NCBI GenBank assembly: GCA_900547155.1
Contig: URFH01000045.1
Location: 1-14,093 of the forward strand
Reading direction: 5' to 3'
Source: an uncultured bacterium
GTDB lineage: Bacteria; Cyanobacteriota; Vampirovibrionia; Gastranaerophilales; Gastranaerophilaceae
DNA: 14,093 nt
Shown here: positions 1 to 9,364 of the stretch, piece after piece
How the letters are laid out: each line of letters starts with the position of its first letter
How positions within the stretch are numbered: the stretch's first letter is position 1
Notes under the pieces: generated by a model
The model's input: only the letters and a program-made list of their open reading frames with translations
Database searches by the model: none
What the model was told of the DNA's origin: nothing
Program-made: the position numbers and the translations under genes

Positions 1-284
1 CAACGATATTTGCGCTTGTAGCGCAGTTAGAGAGAGATTTAATCAGTTTGAGAACAAAGGAAGCATTACAGGCGAAGAAGGCAAGCGGTGTAAAGTTAGG
101 GCGACCGAAAGGGAAGAAGGGGAAGTCAAAGCTTGATGTACACAGGGAGAAGATACTGTATTTAGTAAGTTTAAAAGTGCCAAAAACAGTGATTGCGAGG
201 GAGTGTGATACAACGGTAGGAAATTTGTACAATTTTTTACGTGTGATTAATCAGGGTTGTGGTGAAAATACATATATTAGATAA
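1..284 (+). CDS. Small serine recombinase (resolvase/invertase family), C-terminal part, 5' end outside the window
   Basis: The frame is open from the left edge, so the gene is partial; an apparent TTG start at 48 is internal. Translation from position 3 gives a run resembling A-L-V-A-Q-L-E-R-D-L-I-S, then R-T-K-E-A-L and L-G-R-P-K-G. This is the typical end of the catalytic domain and long E helix of Hin/Tn3-type serine recombinases. The last 50 residues fit the DNA-binding helix-turn-helix of the family (VPKTVIARECDTTVGNLYNFL). Such enzymes catalyse site-specific inversion or resolution through a serine-DNA intermediate. The catalytic serine would lie outside the window. It is followed closely by a methylase-like gene and a second serine recombinase, so it is probably cargo of the same mobile element. 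Family assignment is firm; whether it acts as resolvase, invertase or transposase cannot be told. Confidence 0.85.
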   Translation, partial: TIFALVAQLERDLISLRTKEALQAKKASGVKLGRPKGKKGKSKLDVHREKILYLVSLKVPKTVIARECDTTVGNLYNFLRVINQGCGENTYIR

Positions 285-300
285 GAGAAAGGCGGAATAT

Positions 301-993
301 ATGGATTTTTCAGGGCAATTCATCATTTTTTTAAATGACATCAAGAGTGAGAAAGAGAGGGTTGAGGTACTTAATGATTTTTTGACATTAGCTTTATACA
401 CGTACACACAGCCGTTTTACCGTTCAATAACTATTGAGAGGGAAACAAAGGAAATATACAAACAGTACAAAAAGAGTGATATAGAGCAGTTTCAAACAAT
501 GTTAACACTGGCGCTTGTGGCAACCGATGCAAAAATTGAGAATTTTTGGGAGGAAATATGCGGTTATTGTGGTATCAGGAGTTGTGAAAACGGGTCAGAG
601 ATACGCATAAGTATTGAGAGTGATGTTGACAGGGGAGAGAAGTTTTTCACGATGAGGGAGCCTGATTGCAGGACTGGGAGCAGGATAATTGGTTTTGCTG
701 ATTGTATGAATGAGGAAGGTTTTGATTATTTAAGGTGTTTGAGGGTAGTTGCAAGCGAAAAAAATGAGATATATTTTAAAATCACATATTTACAGTTAGC
801 GTTCAGGGCGATTGCTGCTGAGGTTTCGTTGGTTGGTGAGAATGGTGAGGTAAAGGAGAGGTTGTTTACACCAATGTATTTTATCAACGGGATTTATTTG
901 AAAGATAAGGAGTTTGAGGCAGTAAGCAGGCTCAACACCTGTAATATATTAGTTTCTAAATGCAAGAAAGTCGGGCGGTATGACATTAGTTGA
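301..993 (+). CDS. Degenerate N-6 DNA methylase-like protein of mobile elements
   Basis: A 230-residue protein. I chose ATG 301 because AAAGGCGG lies 5 nt upstream; a GTG at 259 would add 14 residues and overlap the resolvase gene. The order of features resembles the short N-6 adenine methylase-like proteins of conjugative elements, from memory. First comes a helical N-terminal part (FLTLALYTYTQ, then KEIYKQYKKSDIEQFQTML). A strand plus glycine loop at residues 115-126 reads F-F-T-M-R-E-P-D-C-R-T-G, where relatives have F-x-T-x-x-E-P-A-C-G-x-G. Next come I-I-G-F-A-D, L-R-V-V-A-S-E, T-Y-L-Q-L-A and F-T-P-M-Y. The SAM-binding loop has lost a glycine (CGxG became CRTG), and the acidic D-I-D that should bind the cofactor is E-K-N. 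No NPPY/DPPY motif is visible. Methyltransferase activity is therefore doubtful. The match is by eye only, so the function is tentative. Confidence 0.55.
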   Translation: MDFSGQFIIFLNDIKSEKERVEVLNDFLTLALYTYTQPFYRSITIERETKEIYKQYKKSDIEQFQTMLTLALVATDAKIENFWEEICGYCGIRSCENGSEIRISIESDVDRGEKFFTMREPDCRTGSRIIGFADCMNEEGFDYLRCLRVVASEKNEIYFKITYLQLAFRAIAAEVSLVGENGEVKERLFTPMYFINGIYLKDKEFEAVSRLNTCNILVSKCKKVGRYDIS

Positions 994-1004
994 ATGTAAT
1001 AAAA

Positions 1005-1038
1005 TTGGTCCAAAGAATATTAATTTTACATTAATATT
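1005..1038. repeat. Two adjacent inverted repeats upstream of the large serine recombinase
   Basis: TTGG-T-CCAA at 1005-1013 is a perfect 9-bp dyad. AATATTAA (1016-1023) and TTAATATT (1031-1038) form a perfect 8-bp inverted repeat with a 7-nt spacer. They fill the 81-nt gap before the recombinase gene, with no ORF. Possible roles are an operator controlling the recombinase or a recombinase-binding site. A weak promoter could overlap (TTGGTC at 1005-1010, 16 nt, TACATT at 1027-1032). AT-rich DNA gives such repeats by chance fairly often. Confidence 0.4.
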
Positions 1039-1074
1039 TCAAAGTTACAAGAAAAAACGAACTAACATGAATAA

Positions 1075-2633
<1,559 letters not shown>

Positions 2634-2664
2634 GCACCAATTCTGTCGTCCAGTGCGTGTTACT

Positions 2665-2693
2665 ATTACACCATGGACAAAATTCTAAATCAA
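2665..2693 (-). promoter_or_regulatory. Sigma70-type promoter for tRNA-Ile
   Basis: On the minus strand, TTGATT (-35, 2693-2688) is followed by a 17-nt spacer and TGTAAT (-10, 2670-2665). Transcription would start near 2658, leaving a leader of about 25 nt before the tRNA 5' end. The boxes match consensus at 4 of 6 and 5 of 6 positions with ideal spacing. Confidence 0.6.
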
Positions 2694-2709
2694 GTATTTA
2701 ATTCAAAAA

Positions 2710-3018
2710 TTATTCATCATCTGTTGTGGGCCTGAGAATGATAATTGAGTTGATATTCAGCTGCACAAAGTCATGGAACTCCGTTCTTCTGTTCGGAAGC
2801 TGCCTGTATGAAACTTCGCAGTCTTTAATTGCAACAAAACGCTTTTTGCCGTTTAAAATGTCAGAAAGCACACGGCTCCTGCGTCCGATTTTGGGCATGT
2901 AAACGTAGCCCTTAATCTCATAGTCCTGAGTTATGACAAGAACCCTCTCTGACCAGACGCCATTCGTAAAATCATCCATCGGGTCTTCATGTATTTCAAA
3001 ATCCAAATCGTTGTTCAT
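2710..3018 (-). CDS. Small conserved protein of unknown function, last gene of the pilus/secretion operon
   Basis: A 102-residue acidic protein with no signal peptide, membrane segment or cysteine pair. The central part reads ERVLVITQDYEIKGYVYMP, then S-R-V-L-S-D-I-L-N, K-R-F-V-A-I-K-D-C-E-V, and an end rich in N-I-N-S-I-I-I-L-R-P. The alternating hydrophobic pattern predicts a mostly beta fold. From memory it resembles the uncharacterised DUF6812-like small proteins, but I could not check this. AGAGAGGA overlaps the stop of the platform-protein gene and sits 5 nt before the ATG, so it is translated from the same message with a 12-nt gap. A role linked to pilus or secretion function is only suggested by position. 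No terminator is visible between it and tRNA-Ile. Confidence 0.75.
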   Translation of the reverse strand: MNNDLDFEIHEDPMDDFTNGVWSERVLVITQDYEIKGYVYMPKIGRRSRVLSDILNGKKRFVAIKDCEVSYRQLPNRRTEFHDFVQLNINSIIILRPTTDDE

Positions 3019-3030
3019 TATTTTTCCTCT

Positions 3031-4233
3031 CTAAGAAAGCTGGTATGTCTGGAACAGCGGAAGGTAAAGAGCCAATGCGAGAAACATTACAATGCCGCCG
3101 ATTACAATAAGCATTAAAGGTTCAATCATAGCAGTCAACGCATCTATGATGTTGTCTAATTCTTTATCAAGAAATTTTACTGACTGATGAAGCAATTCGC
3201 CCAATTTACCGGTTTGTTCACCTGTCGCAACCATGAACATGACCATTGACGGGAAAATATTAACCGAACGCATTGATGTCGAAAGGTGAGTACCCTGTTG
3301 AACCTTTGAAATAGCCTCAGATACTTTCTTTTTCAAAGTCCAGTTATCAATCGTCAAATTCGCAAGGTAAAGGCAATCCACAATAGGAATACCCGCCTCA
3401 TAAGCAACGTTCATGACGGTAAAAAAGTTTGAAAAGTTAGCAAATTTAAGCATTTTCCCGATTAACGGTATTCTCAAGAAAACCTCGTCAAGGATTTTTC
3501 TTGATACAGGGTTTTTAAATGCCGCATAAATCAATGCGCCGATAATAACAGGAATTATCAGGGTAATATACCAGAATTTTTTCAAAAATTCGCCCAAATC
3601 AATACAAATCTGCGTAAAGATAGGAAGCTTTGCACCTGCGTTATCGAACATTTCTTTAAATGTCGGGAAAACGAACATCAACATGACCGTAACTACAACA
3701 ATTGCCAGAGAAATTACGAAAGCAGGATACATCAAAGTCCCGATAACTCTGCTTCTGATTGCATGCTGTTTTTTGAGCAGTTCTACGAGCCTGTCCATTG
3801 TTTTTTCCATTTCACCGGAATCTTCACCGGCTTTTGTTAAGCCGACGTAAACATTTCCGAAGATTTCCTGATATTTTGAAACAGTATCAGCAAAAGTAGC
3901 GCCCGCAATAATCTGTTTTCTGATTTCTTTAGCAAGCAGCCTGATTCTGGAGCTTACAGCGTCTTTTTCCATAAACACAAGCCCCTCGATAAGAGGAACA
4001 CCCGTCTGAATCAGAGTCTGGAAAGTTCCGGTAAAGTCAATCAGTTCCTGCAATGACAGCGGGCTGAGCCTTACCTTCGGAGCAGAAGCTTTTTGACCGT
4101 CTTCAAAGACTTTCGTGGGCAGAAGTCCGAGTTTTCGGATTTCTTCACGCGCCATTTTGACGTCTTCAGCTTCGATTTTCCCCTGAACAACTTCGTTATT
4201 ATTTTTTAATGCACTGTAATTAAATATCGTCAT
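3031..4233 (-). CDS. Type IV pilus/type II secretion inner-membrane platform protein (PilC/GspF family)
   Basis: A 400-residue protein, the usual length for this family. Two homologous T2SSF domains are visible. The first (about 68-190) starts L-Q-E-L-I-D-F-T-G-T-F-Q-T-L and includes G-V-P-L-I-E-G-L and A-G-E-D-S-G-E-M-E. The second (about 268-393) has the matching F-F-T-V-M-N-V-A-Y-E-A-G-I-P-I and A-T-G-E-Q-T-G-K-L-G. Hydrophobic segments fall near 165-190, 218-240 and 372-395. It forms the platform in the inner membrane on which the ATPase drives pilin or pseudopilin assembly. It starts 8 nt after the ATPase stop codon with TAGGA upstream, so the two are co-translated. Pilus versus secretion function cannot be separated without the pilin genes. 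Confidence 0.93.
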   Translation of the reverse strand: MTIFNYSALKNNNEVVQGKIEAEDVKMAREEIRKLGLLPTKVFEDGQKASAPKVRLSPLSLQELIDFTGTFQTLIQTGVPLIEGLVFMEKDAVSSRIRLLAKEIRKQIIAGATFADTVSKYQEIFGNVYVGLTKAGEDSGEMEKTMDRLVELLKKQHAIRSRVIGTLMYPAFVISLAIVVVTVMLMFVFPTFKEMFDNAGAKLPIFTQICIDLGEFLKKFWYITLIIPVIIGALIYAAFKNPVSRKILDEVFLRIPLIGKMLKFANFSNFFTVMNVAYEAGIPIVDCLYLANLTIDNWTLKKKVSEAISKVQQGTHLSTSMRSVNIFPSMVMFMVATGEQTGKLGELLHQSVKFLDKELDNIIDALTAMIEPLMLIVIGGIVMFLALALYLPLFQTYQLS

Positions 4234-4241
4234 ATTTTATC

Positions 4242-6299
4242 CTATTCCGTTACCGTACCTAATACGCGGACGAATTCATCAATTGTTGTTTCACCCCTGA
4301 GGATGTGCCCGAGGCAGGATTTTTGCAGGGTTTTCATCCCTGCACCGACCGCAGCTTCTTCAATTTCAATATCATGCGCACTTTGCGCAATCAATTTTTT
4401 GATTTCTTTTGTAACATTCATGATTTCATAAACACCAAGCCTGCCCACATAACCCTCATGTTTGCAGTCAAAGCAGCCTTTTGCTTTGTAAATTGTGCGT
4501 TTCATGAATTGTTCTATTTCTTCTTTGTTAGCAACAACTTTCATTGCTTCTTCGCGTGTAGCATGATATGCGACCTTGCACTTCGGGCAAAGACGTCGAA
4601 CAAGCCTTTGTGCGCTGATTCCTGTCAATGTAGAAGAAATCAAATAATCAGGAGCACCCATCTGAATCAAACGTGTAATAGTTGCTGCCGCAGAGTTCGT
4701 GTGAAGTGTCGAAAGCACAAGGTGACCTGTCAATGCAGCTGAAATAGCAGTTTCCAGCGTTTCATAGTCACGAATCTCACCGATAAGTATGATATCAGGG
4801 TCCTGACGGAGGATAGCTTTCATACAGGAAGCAAAAGTAATGCCGGCTTTGGGGTTAATTTGCGACTGATTTATGCCGTCAATCTTAATTTCGACCGGAT
4901 CCTCAAGCGTCGTGATATTTATACCCTCATCATTCAAGCTCTTTAATATCGAGTAAAGAGTAGTTGTTTTACCGGAACCTGTAGGCCCCACAGCAAGGAT
5001 AATACCGTTAGGGGAGCTTGTCATTTTATAAATTCTTGCCAAATCCTCTTCTGTTCCGCCTAACAGTTTGATAACTTTATCCTCGGACTTGATACTTGCT
5101 GCAGGAGCAAGTACACGGATAACCATCTTTTCTTTACCCATTACAGGAAGCGTATTTATACGAAAGTCATAAGACATGCCGTTATATTTTATTGTAAAAG
5201 TACCGTCCTGCGTTCTTCTGTGCTCTGCAATGTTCATTCTTGAAAGAACTTTGAAACGGGCAATGACAGAAGTTTCAACTTTTGGCGGCAAATCCAAAAC
5301 CCTGCGCAAAATACCGTCGATACGATATCTTACAATATAGTTATTAAGTCTGGGCTCAATGTGAATATCGGATGCATGCATATCGATTGCGTCAGAAATA
5401 ATTTTATTCGCAAACATTGCGACATTGCCTGACGTATCCTCAAGTTCTTTGTCAACCTGCTCCCACAGTGATTCTTCAACTTCAAACTGGAGCTTTTCTT
5501 CCTCAATCTTCTTGATTATTTTAGTTGTTTCTTTTCTGGATTCGCTGTAATACTGCGCCAAACAGTTTTGAAACTCAAAATAAGTTATTAAAAGTACACG
5601 CGGACGCAAGCCCGTCAGATAAACTATTTCGTTTAATGCTTTTTTATTATCAGGGTTTACCATCCCCACATCAAGAAATTTTCCGTCAGAGGAAAGCGCC
5701 AAAAGCTGATTTTCTCTGATAAAATCTTCCGGAAGAATTTTTAAAACATTAGCCGAGATATTGAGCTGTTCCGAGCTTACATAAGCATAGCCAAGCTGAG
5801 AAGAAAGCGCTTCTTTCAACTGCTCAACAGTAATAAACCCTTTTTTGACAAGCATAGAGCCGATAGGCGTATGTTGGCGCTTGCTTTCCATCAGCGCTTC
5901 AGTAAGCTGAGCTTCTGTCAGCAGGCCCTGTTCAATAAGAATTTCACCAACACGTTTTTTGTGATGATGTTGTTCCGGAGTTTTTTGTTCTTCGGCTGCC
6001 GGTTTGTCTTTAGGCTGCTCAGCTCCTGCAGGATAGTTTTCGGCGATAAAAGAGTCCAATAGCTGCTGAAAACTTCCGCTGTCAACGGTTATAAATTTCA
6101 ACGGCTCTTTTATGTTCTTTTCTGCAAAAAATGCGCTCAAATCTTTCTTGTTCGCTTTTTCTGTTATGGTTACAAAGAAAAATCCGGACTGCCTGTTTAC
6201 AGGGATAAAAGAGTACTGTTTAAAATCTGCTTCCCTAAAAAGGGAAGCAAATTCATTGTTGATATTATTTTTGATTTTTTTAAGTGTTTCGTTGCTCAT
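4242..6299 (-). CDS. Type IV pilus/type II secretion assembly ATPase (PilB/GspE family)
   Basis: A 685-residue protein, somewhat long because of an extra N-terminal region of about 115 residues before the MshEN-type domain (GEILIEQGLLTEAQLTEAL, then I-G-S-M-L-V-K-K-G-F-I). The ATPase core has Walker A G-P-T-G-S-G-K-T at 438-445. The Asp box and Walker B region is D-P-D-I-I-L-I-G-E-I-R-D near 499-510, followed by the His box L-S-T-L-H-T-N-S-A. A zinc-binding tetracysteine is formed by C-P-K-C near 570 and C-F-D-C near 608. These fit an extension ATPase that powers polymerisation at the cytoplasmic face. It starts 4 nt after the secretin stop with no good Shine-Dalgarno, suggesting translational coupling. 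No PilT-type retraction ATPase is present here. Confidence 0.95.
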   Translation of the reverse strand: MSNETLKKIKNNINNEFASLFREADFKQYSFIPVNRQSGFFFVTITEKANKKDLSAFFAEKNIKEPLKFITVDSGSFQQLLDSFIAENYPAGAEQPKDKPAAEEQKTPEQHHHKKRVGEILIEQGLLTEAQLTEALMESKRQHTPIGSMLVKKGFITVEQLKEALSSQLGYAYVSSEQLNISANVLKILPEDFIRENQLLALSSDGKFLDVGMVNPDNKKALNEIVYLTGLRPRVLLITYFEFQNCLAQYYSESRKETTKIIKKIEEEKLQFEVEESLWEQVDKELEDTSGNVAMFANKIISDAIDMHASDIHIEPRLNNYIVRYRIDGILRRVLDLPPKVETSVIARFKVLSRMNIAEHRRTQDGTFTIKYNGMSYDFRINTLPVMGKEKMVIRVLAPAASIKSEDKVIKLLGGTEEDLARIYKMTSSPNGIILAVGPTGSGKTTTLYSILKSLNDEGINITTLEDPVEIKIDGINQSQINPKAGITFASCMKAILRQDPDIILIGEIRDYETLETAISAALTGHLVLSTLHTNSAAATITRLIQMGAPDYLISSTLTGISAQRLVRRLCPKCKVAYHATREEAMKVVANKEEIEQFMKRTIYKAKGCFDCKHEGYVGRLGVYEIMNVTKEIKKLIAQSAHDIEIEEAAVGAGMKTLQKSCLGHILRGETTIDEFVRVLGTVTE

Positions 6300-6303
6300 T
6301 GTA

Positions 6304-8172
6304 TTAGAGGTTGTCTGTAACGTTTACATCTTCGGAATCTTTGATGATACGAGGAGTAAGCATAATTACGAGTTCACTTTTTTCATTGTTGGTAGTTGTA
6401 TTTCTAAAGAATGAACCGATATACGGCAAGTCACCAAGGAACGGAAGTTTTTGAACGTTTTTAGTTTCAGTTTCCTGAATCATGCCGCCGATTACCAGTG
6501 TTTCACCATCTTTTATTCTAATATTAGACAAATCAAGGTTTCTTCTCTGGAGCAAAGTTGCCGCAATAATCGGTGTTGAGGTTCCGGAGGTTTCATCATA
6601 GTAGTTGTCCATGACCTGCTCTTTAATAGTTGCATATTTAGGAGTGAGGTTAAGGGTTACATAGCCGTCAGGGCTGATGAAAGGTGTCATTGTAACAGAA
6701 ATACCGTTGTCTTTTTCGATATTGTATGTTTTCTGAACACCACCGGCGATACCACCAGTTGCCATGATTTGCGCTTCGGTTGATTCGATATAGTCTGATG
6801 TAAGGTCAATCAATGATTCCTGACCGTTTGTAACAATCAATTTCGGGTTCGCAAGCACTCTGCCTTTGCCGTTTTCGATAAGGTAGTTGATTTTGTAAGA
6901 CAGAGTAACAGGTCCTTTGTATCTGCTTGTACGGTAGTCAACCTTCATATCTTCATCAAGAACATCATATCCGTTTCCATGGAAGAAAGTAGGATATTTG
7001 TTGTTCGTTGTAAGCCCGGTATTACCAAATCCTGCGCTGAAGAACGGAGAGAACATATCCCAGGTGTTGTTAAATGTTTTTGAACCTGTTTCATTAAGTT
7101 CAATAATCTGCATTTCCATAAATGCCTGAGGCTGTTTTCTATCGTTGTCTTTGATAAACTGTGCAATCATTTCTCTCTGGCTTTCCGAACCGCCTGTTAC
7201 GTTAATAACGCCGGTAGTCGGGAAGTACATAACAGAAAGGTTTCTGTCGCCGAGGTTTGTCAATTTGCCGCCATCTTTAGAGGCATTGACTTTAATTGAG
7301 CAGGCAAGTTTCCCTGCCCCCATTTCAATGGCCTTTCCTGAACCGGCAGCTCCTCCGCCAGAACCTCCGCCTACTTCAGCAGCACCGCCGGTCATAAAAC
7401 CGCCGCCACCACCGCCGGAACCACCTGCTGCGCCTTCTGATTCAGGGAACAGAGATTGGCAGATGAGATTAGCCATTTCTTTCGGAGTTGTATAATTTAC
7501 ACGATAAGTAGCTGTTACAGGTTTTGTATCGAGCTTTGCAACGATTTTTTGTGCCATTGCATAGTCATTTTTTGTGCCGAACAAAACGAGTTCATTGGTA
7601 CCGGGGTTTGTAACAACGATTTTGTTGTTAGAAAGACCGGGTCTGTTGGTTGAAAATACGTTATTGTTAAGAAACTCGGCTATTTTGGCCGCATCACCGT
7701 ATTTAACCGGGATAATCATCATGTTTTGTTTTGAAATATCTGATTCAAGGCTTGCGTCTTTGCTCATAACAAGCAGAGTGCCTTTATCCAGCATATAAGA
7801 CAGGTCAGATGCCTGCATAATCATCTTGAACGCGTCGTTAAGAGTAACATTCACCAAATCCAGGGTAACAGTTCCCTCAACAGAGCTGTGGAAAATGATG
7901 TTTAAACCTGCCTTGTCTGCAATCATCCTCAAAGCCTGCTTTAAGTCAGAATCTCTCAGGCTCACACTTATTTTTCTGTATCCGTTTGTAAGAGAAACGG
8001 CACCGTCCAGCTGGATACTATCTGAACTTTTATAATCTGTTCTCAATGCAGGCTGCGCAACCGAAGCTTTGATAGGTTCTGCACCTGCTGTGCTTATATA
8101 TCCGATGGTAACTGTCAATGCCAGTGCTGCCAGTCCGACAGATAAGCTCTTGATTTCTTTGCAATTAAACAT
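6304..8172 (-). CDS. Outer-membrane secretin (PilQ/GspD family)
   Basis: A 622-residue protein with a signal peptide (hydrophobic L-A-A-L-A-L-T-V-T-I-G-Y, cleavage probably near residue 31). An STN/N0-type domain spans about 65-135 (D-L-K-Q-A-L-R-M-I-A-D-K-A-G-L-N-I). One or two secretin N-domains follow at about 150-245. A glycine-rich stretch lies near 248-290, then another N-domain-like part, then the secretin barrel. The barrel C-terminus shows V-I-G-G-M (560-564) and P-F-L-G-D-L-P-Y-I-G (577-586), both typical of the family. It forms the ring channel in the outer membrane through which the pilus or secreted protein passes. AGGAG lies 10 nt before the ATG. It sits 20 nt after the PilP-like gene, as expected of a PilP-PilQ pair. 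Confidence 0.93.
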   Translation of the reverse strand: MFNCKEIKSLSVGLAALALTVTIGYISTAGAEPIKASVAQPALRTDYKSSDSIQLDGAVSLTNGYRKISVSLRDSDLKQALRMIADKAGLNIIFHSSVEGTVTLDLVNVTLNDAFKMIMQASDLSYMLDKGTLLVMSKDASLESDISKQNMMIIPVKYGDAAKIAEFLNNNVFSTNRPGLSNNKIVVTNPGTNELVLFGTKNDYAMAQKIVAKLDTKPVTATYRVNYTTPKEMANLICQSLFPESEGAAGGSGGGGGGFMTGGAAEVGGGSGGGAAGSGKAIEMGAGKLACSIKVNASKDGGKLTNLGDRNLSVMYFPTTGVINVTGGSESQREMIAQFIKDNDRKQPQAFMEMQIIELNETGSKTFNNTWDMFSPFFSAGFGNTGLTTNNKYPTFFHGNGYDVLDEDMKVDYRTSRYKGPVTLSYKINYLIENGKGRVLANPKLIVTNGQESLIDLTSDYIESTEAQIMATGGIAGGVQKTYNIEKDNGISVTMTPFISPDGYVTLNLTPKYATIKEQVMDNYYDETSGTSTPIIAATLLQRRNLDLSNIRIKDGETLVIGGMIQETETKNVQKLPFLGDLPYIGSFFRNTTTNNEKSELVIMLTPRIIKDSEDVNVTDNL

Positions 8173-8192
8173 CTATTTTCAACTCCTATAAG

Positions 8193-9182
8193 TTAATTAC
8201 TTCCATTTATTTCTATTACATTAGAGGGGGTTTTTGAATACGCTCCTCCAAACTGACGGTTAAGGTTAGAAACTTCATTGAAAACAACGCCGTTTCCGCC
8301 TATAGCCTGGCCGACTGTCGCTCTGAAAATATTAGAACCGTATTTTAGAACAACCCTGTCTTTTGTTATATCAATAACCTGATATCCCTGCACTTTGTCA
8401 CCTTTGTGTACCAGATGGTCAGAGCCACCACAATTAATTATTGCAGACGGGCGCTGGCTGTCATACATAATACCTGAAATTTTTGTAGAAACCATGTTAT
8501 CCACAAAAGGATCAGCTTCCGGAACCTCAAGCGGAGGCGGTATCAAATCGAATTCCGGCGGTTTTGCATTAGCAAGAGCGCTGTTATAGGGCATAAAGGG
8601 ATTTACCCTTCCTCCGTTGGTAACAGGAATAACTACCTGCCTGCTTTTATCTTGCATCAATTTATTTTTCTTTTCCAATTCTTTTTTAGCCTGTTCTTTA
8701 ACCGCAGCAGCCGGAGAAAATTCTTTTTCCTCAGCTTTTTGTTCTGTTTTTGCCCCTGGAGCAGGTGCAGCAGCATTTTCTGCTTTTTGTTCAGCTGGAG
8801 CAGCAAGCTCTACATCAACAACTGTAGTTTCTTCCGCAGCACCGTCGGCTTTTGCCTTGTCATAGAAGAAATCGCCCATTTCAGAGGTTTCCTGACCGAC
8901 AACAGCAATTTCATCCTGCTGTGAAGCTTTCATTTTATAAAAATATGCACCGGCAGCACCGGCAACAAGCAAAATCAACACAAGCACATAAATAAGAAGC
9001 TTACTGTTATCAGTTTTAGGCTTCTCTTGAGGATTTGCACATTCGTCATTTACTTCCGGCCCGTCAGCCGGAGTGTCGTTCGCCAAAACATCATCTTCAG
9101 CGAATTCACTTATCAACGGTTCATCAAAATTATCATTTTGATTATTTACGTATATATCCGAATCGTCTAATTCTCCAAACAT
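8193..9182 (-). CDS. PilP/GspC-like inner-membrane protein, first gene of the pilus/secretion operon
   Basis: A 329-residue bitopic protein. An acidic cytoplasmic tail (1-60) is followed by one membrane segment (about 62-82, LLIYVLVLILLVAGAAGAYF). An alanine-, proline- and glutamate-rich linker spans about 100-170. Then comes N-P-F-M-P, like the R-x-P-F-x-P motif of PilP, and P-P-P-L-E-V-P. The C-terminal part (about 232-300) reads K-I-S-G-I-M-Y-D and V-H-K-G-D-K-V-Q-G-Y-Q-V-I-D-I. This fits the small beta homology domain by which PilP or GspC contacts the secretin N0 domain. PilP proper is a lipoprotein of about 180 residues; this one is anchored by a helix, more like GspC. PilM, PilN and PilO genes are not adjacent. 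The ATG has only a weak AGAGAG upstream. Confidence 0.7.
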   Translation of the reverse strand: MFGELDDSDIYVNNQNDNFDEPLISEFAEDDVLANDTPADGPEVNDECANPQEKPKTDNSKLLIYVLVLILLVAGAAGAYFYKMKASQQDEIAVVGQETSEMGDFFYDKAKADGAAEETTVVDVELAAPAEQKAENAAAPAPGAKTEQKAEEKEFSPAAAVKEQAKKELEKKNKLMQDKSRQVVIPVTNGGRVNPFMPYNSALANAKPPEFDLIPPPLEVPEADPFVDNMVSTKISGIMYDSQRPSAIINCGGSDHLVHKGDKVQGYQVIDITKDRVVLKYGSNIFRATVGQAIGGNGVVFNEVSNLNRQFGGAYSKTPSNVIEINGSN

Positions 9183-9269
9183 CTACACTCTCTTCATATT
9201 CTATTCTTTAGTAACATATTAACTGCATCGTAGTTTTCAAATAACATACGAATGACCTATTTTAATATA

Positions 9270-9298
9270 ATTTTATTACATTCTTGAAATTATGGCAA
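9270..9298 (-). promoter_or_regulatory. Sigma70-type promoter of the pilus/secretion operon
   Basis: On the minus strand, TTGCCA (-35, 9298-9293) and TAAAAT (-10, 9275-9270) each match consensus at 5 of 6 positions and are separated by exactly 17 nt. Transcription would begin near 9263, giving an 80-nt leader before the PilP-like gene. The rest of the 182-nt divergent gap is AT-rich and shows no hairpin or riboswitch that I can recognise. Confidence 0.65.
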
Positions 9299-9352
9299 AT
9301 TCTAATTTTTTTACAAAATTAATAAAGTGTATAAATTTAAAGAAAAAAGGGA

Positions 9353-9358
9353 TATAAT
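9353..9358 (+). promoter_or_regulatory. Candidate -10 box of the U32 gene
   Basis: A perfect TATAAT lies six bases before the ATG, which would put the transcript start at the start codon. No convincing -35 is seen 17 nt upstream, where the sequence is TATAAA (9330-9335). That TATAAA could itself be the -10 box, with TTTTTT at 9307-9312 as a poor -35, giving a normal leader of about 20 nt. Confidence 0.35.
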
Positions 9359-9364
9359 AAAAAA

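Noticed and set aside
259..300. GTG start at 259 for the methylase-like gene
   Set aside because: It overlaps the resolvase gene by 26 nt with only a weak ribosome site, whereas ATG 301 has AAAGGCGG at good spacing. The longer form is not excluded.
2635..2680. Possible remnant of a tRNA-Gln-like gene upstream of tRNA-Ile (TTGTCCATGG, then a GTGT/ACAC D-stem)
   Set aside because: The anticodon arm does not close with a seven-base loop and there is no T-arm or 3' acceptor strand. The same bases are better explained by the tRNA-Ile promoter (-10 at 2670-2665).
4305..4742. 145-codon plus-strand frame
   Set aside because: It is the antisense of the conserved ATPase gene, where the real protein shows Walker B and zinc motifs.
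7145..7495. 116-codon plus-strand frame rich in proline
   Set aside because: It is the antisense shadow of the glycine-rich part of the secretin gene.
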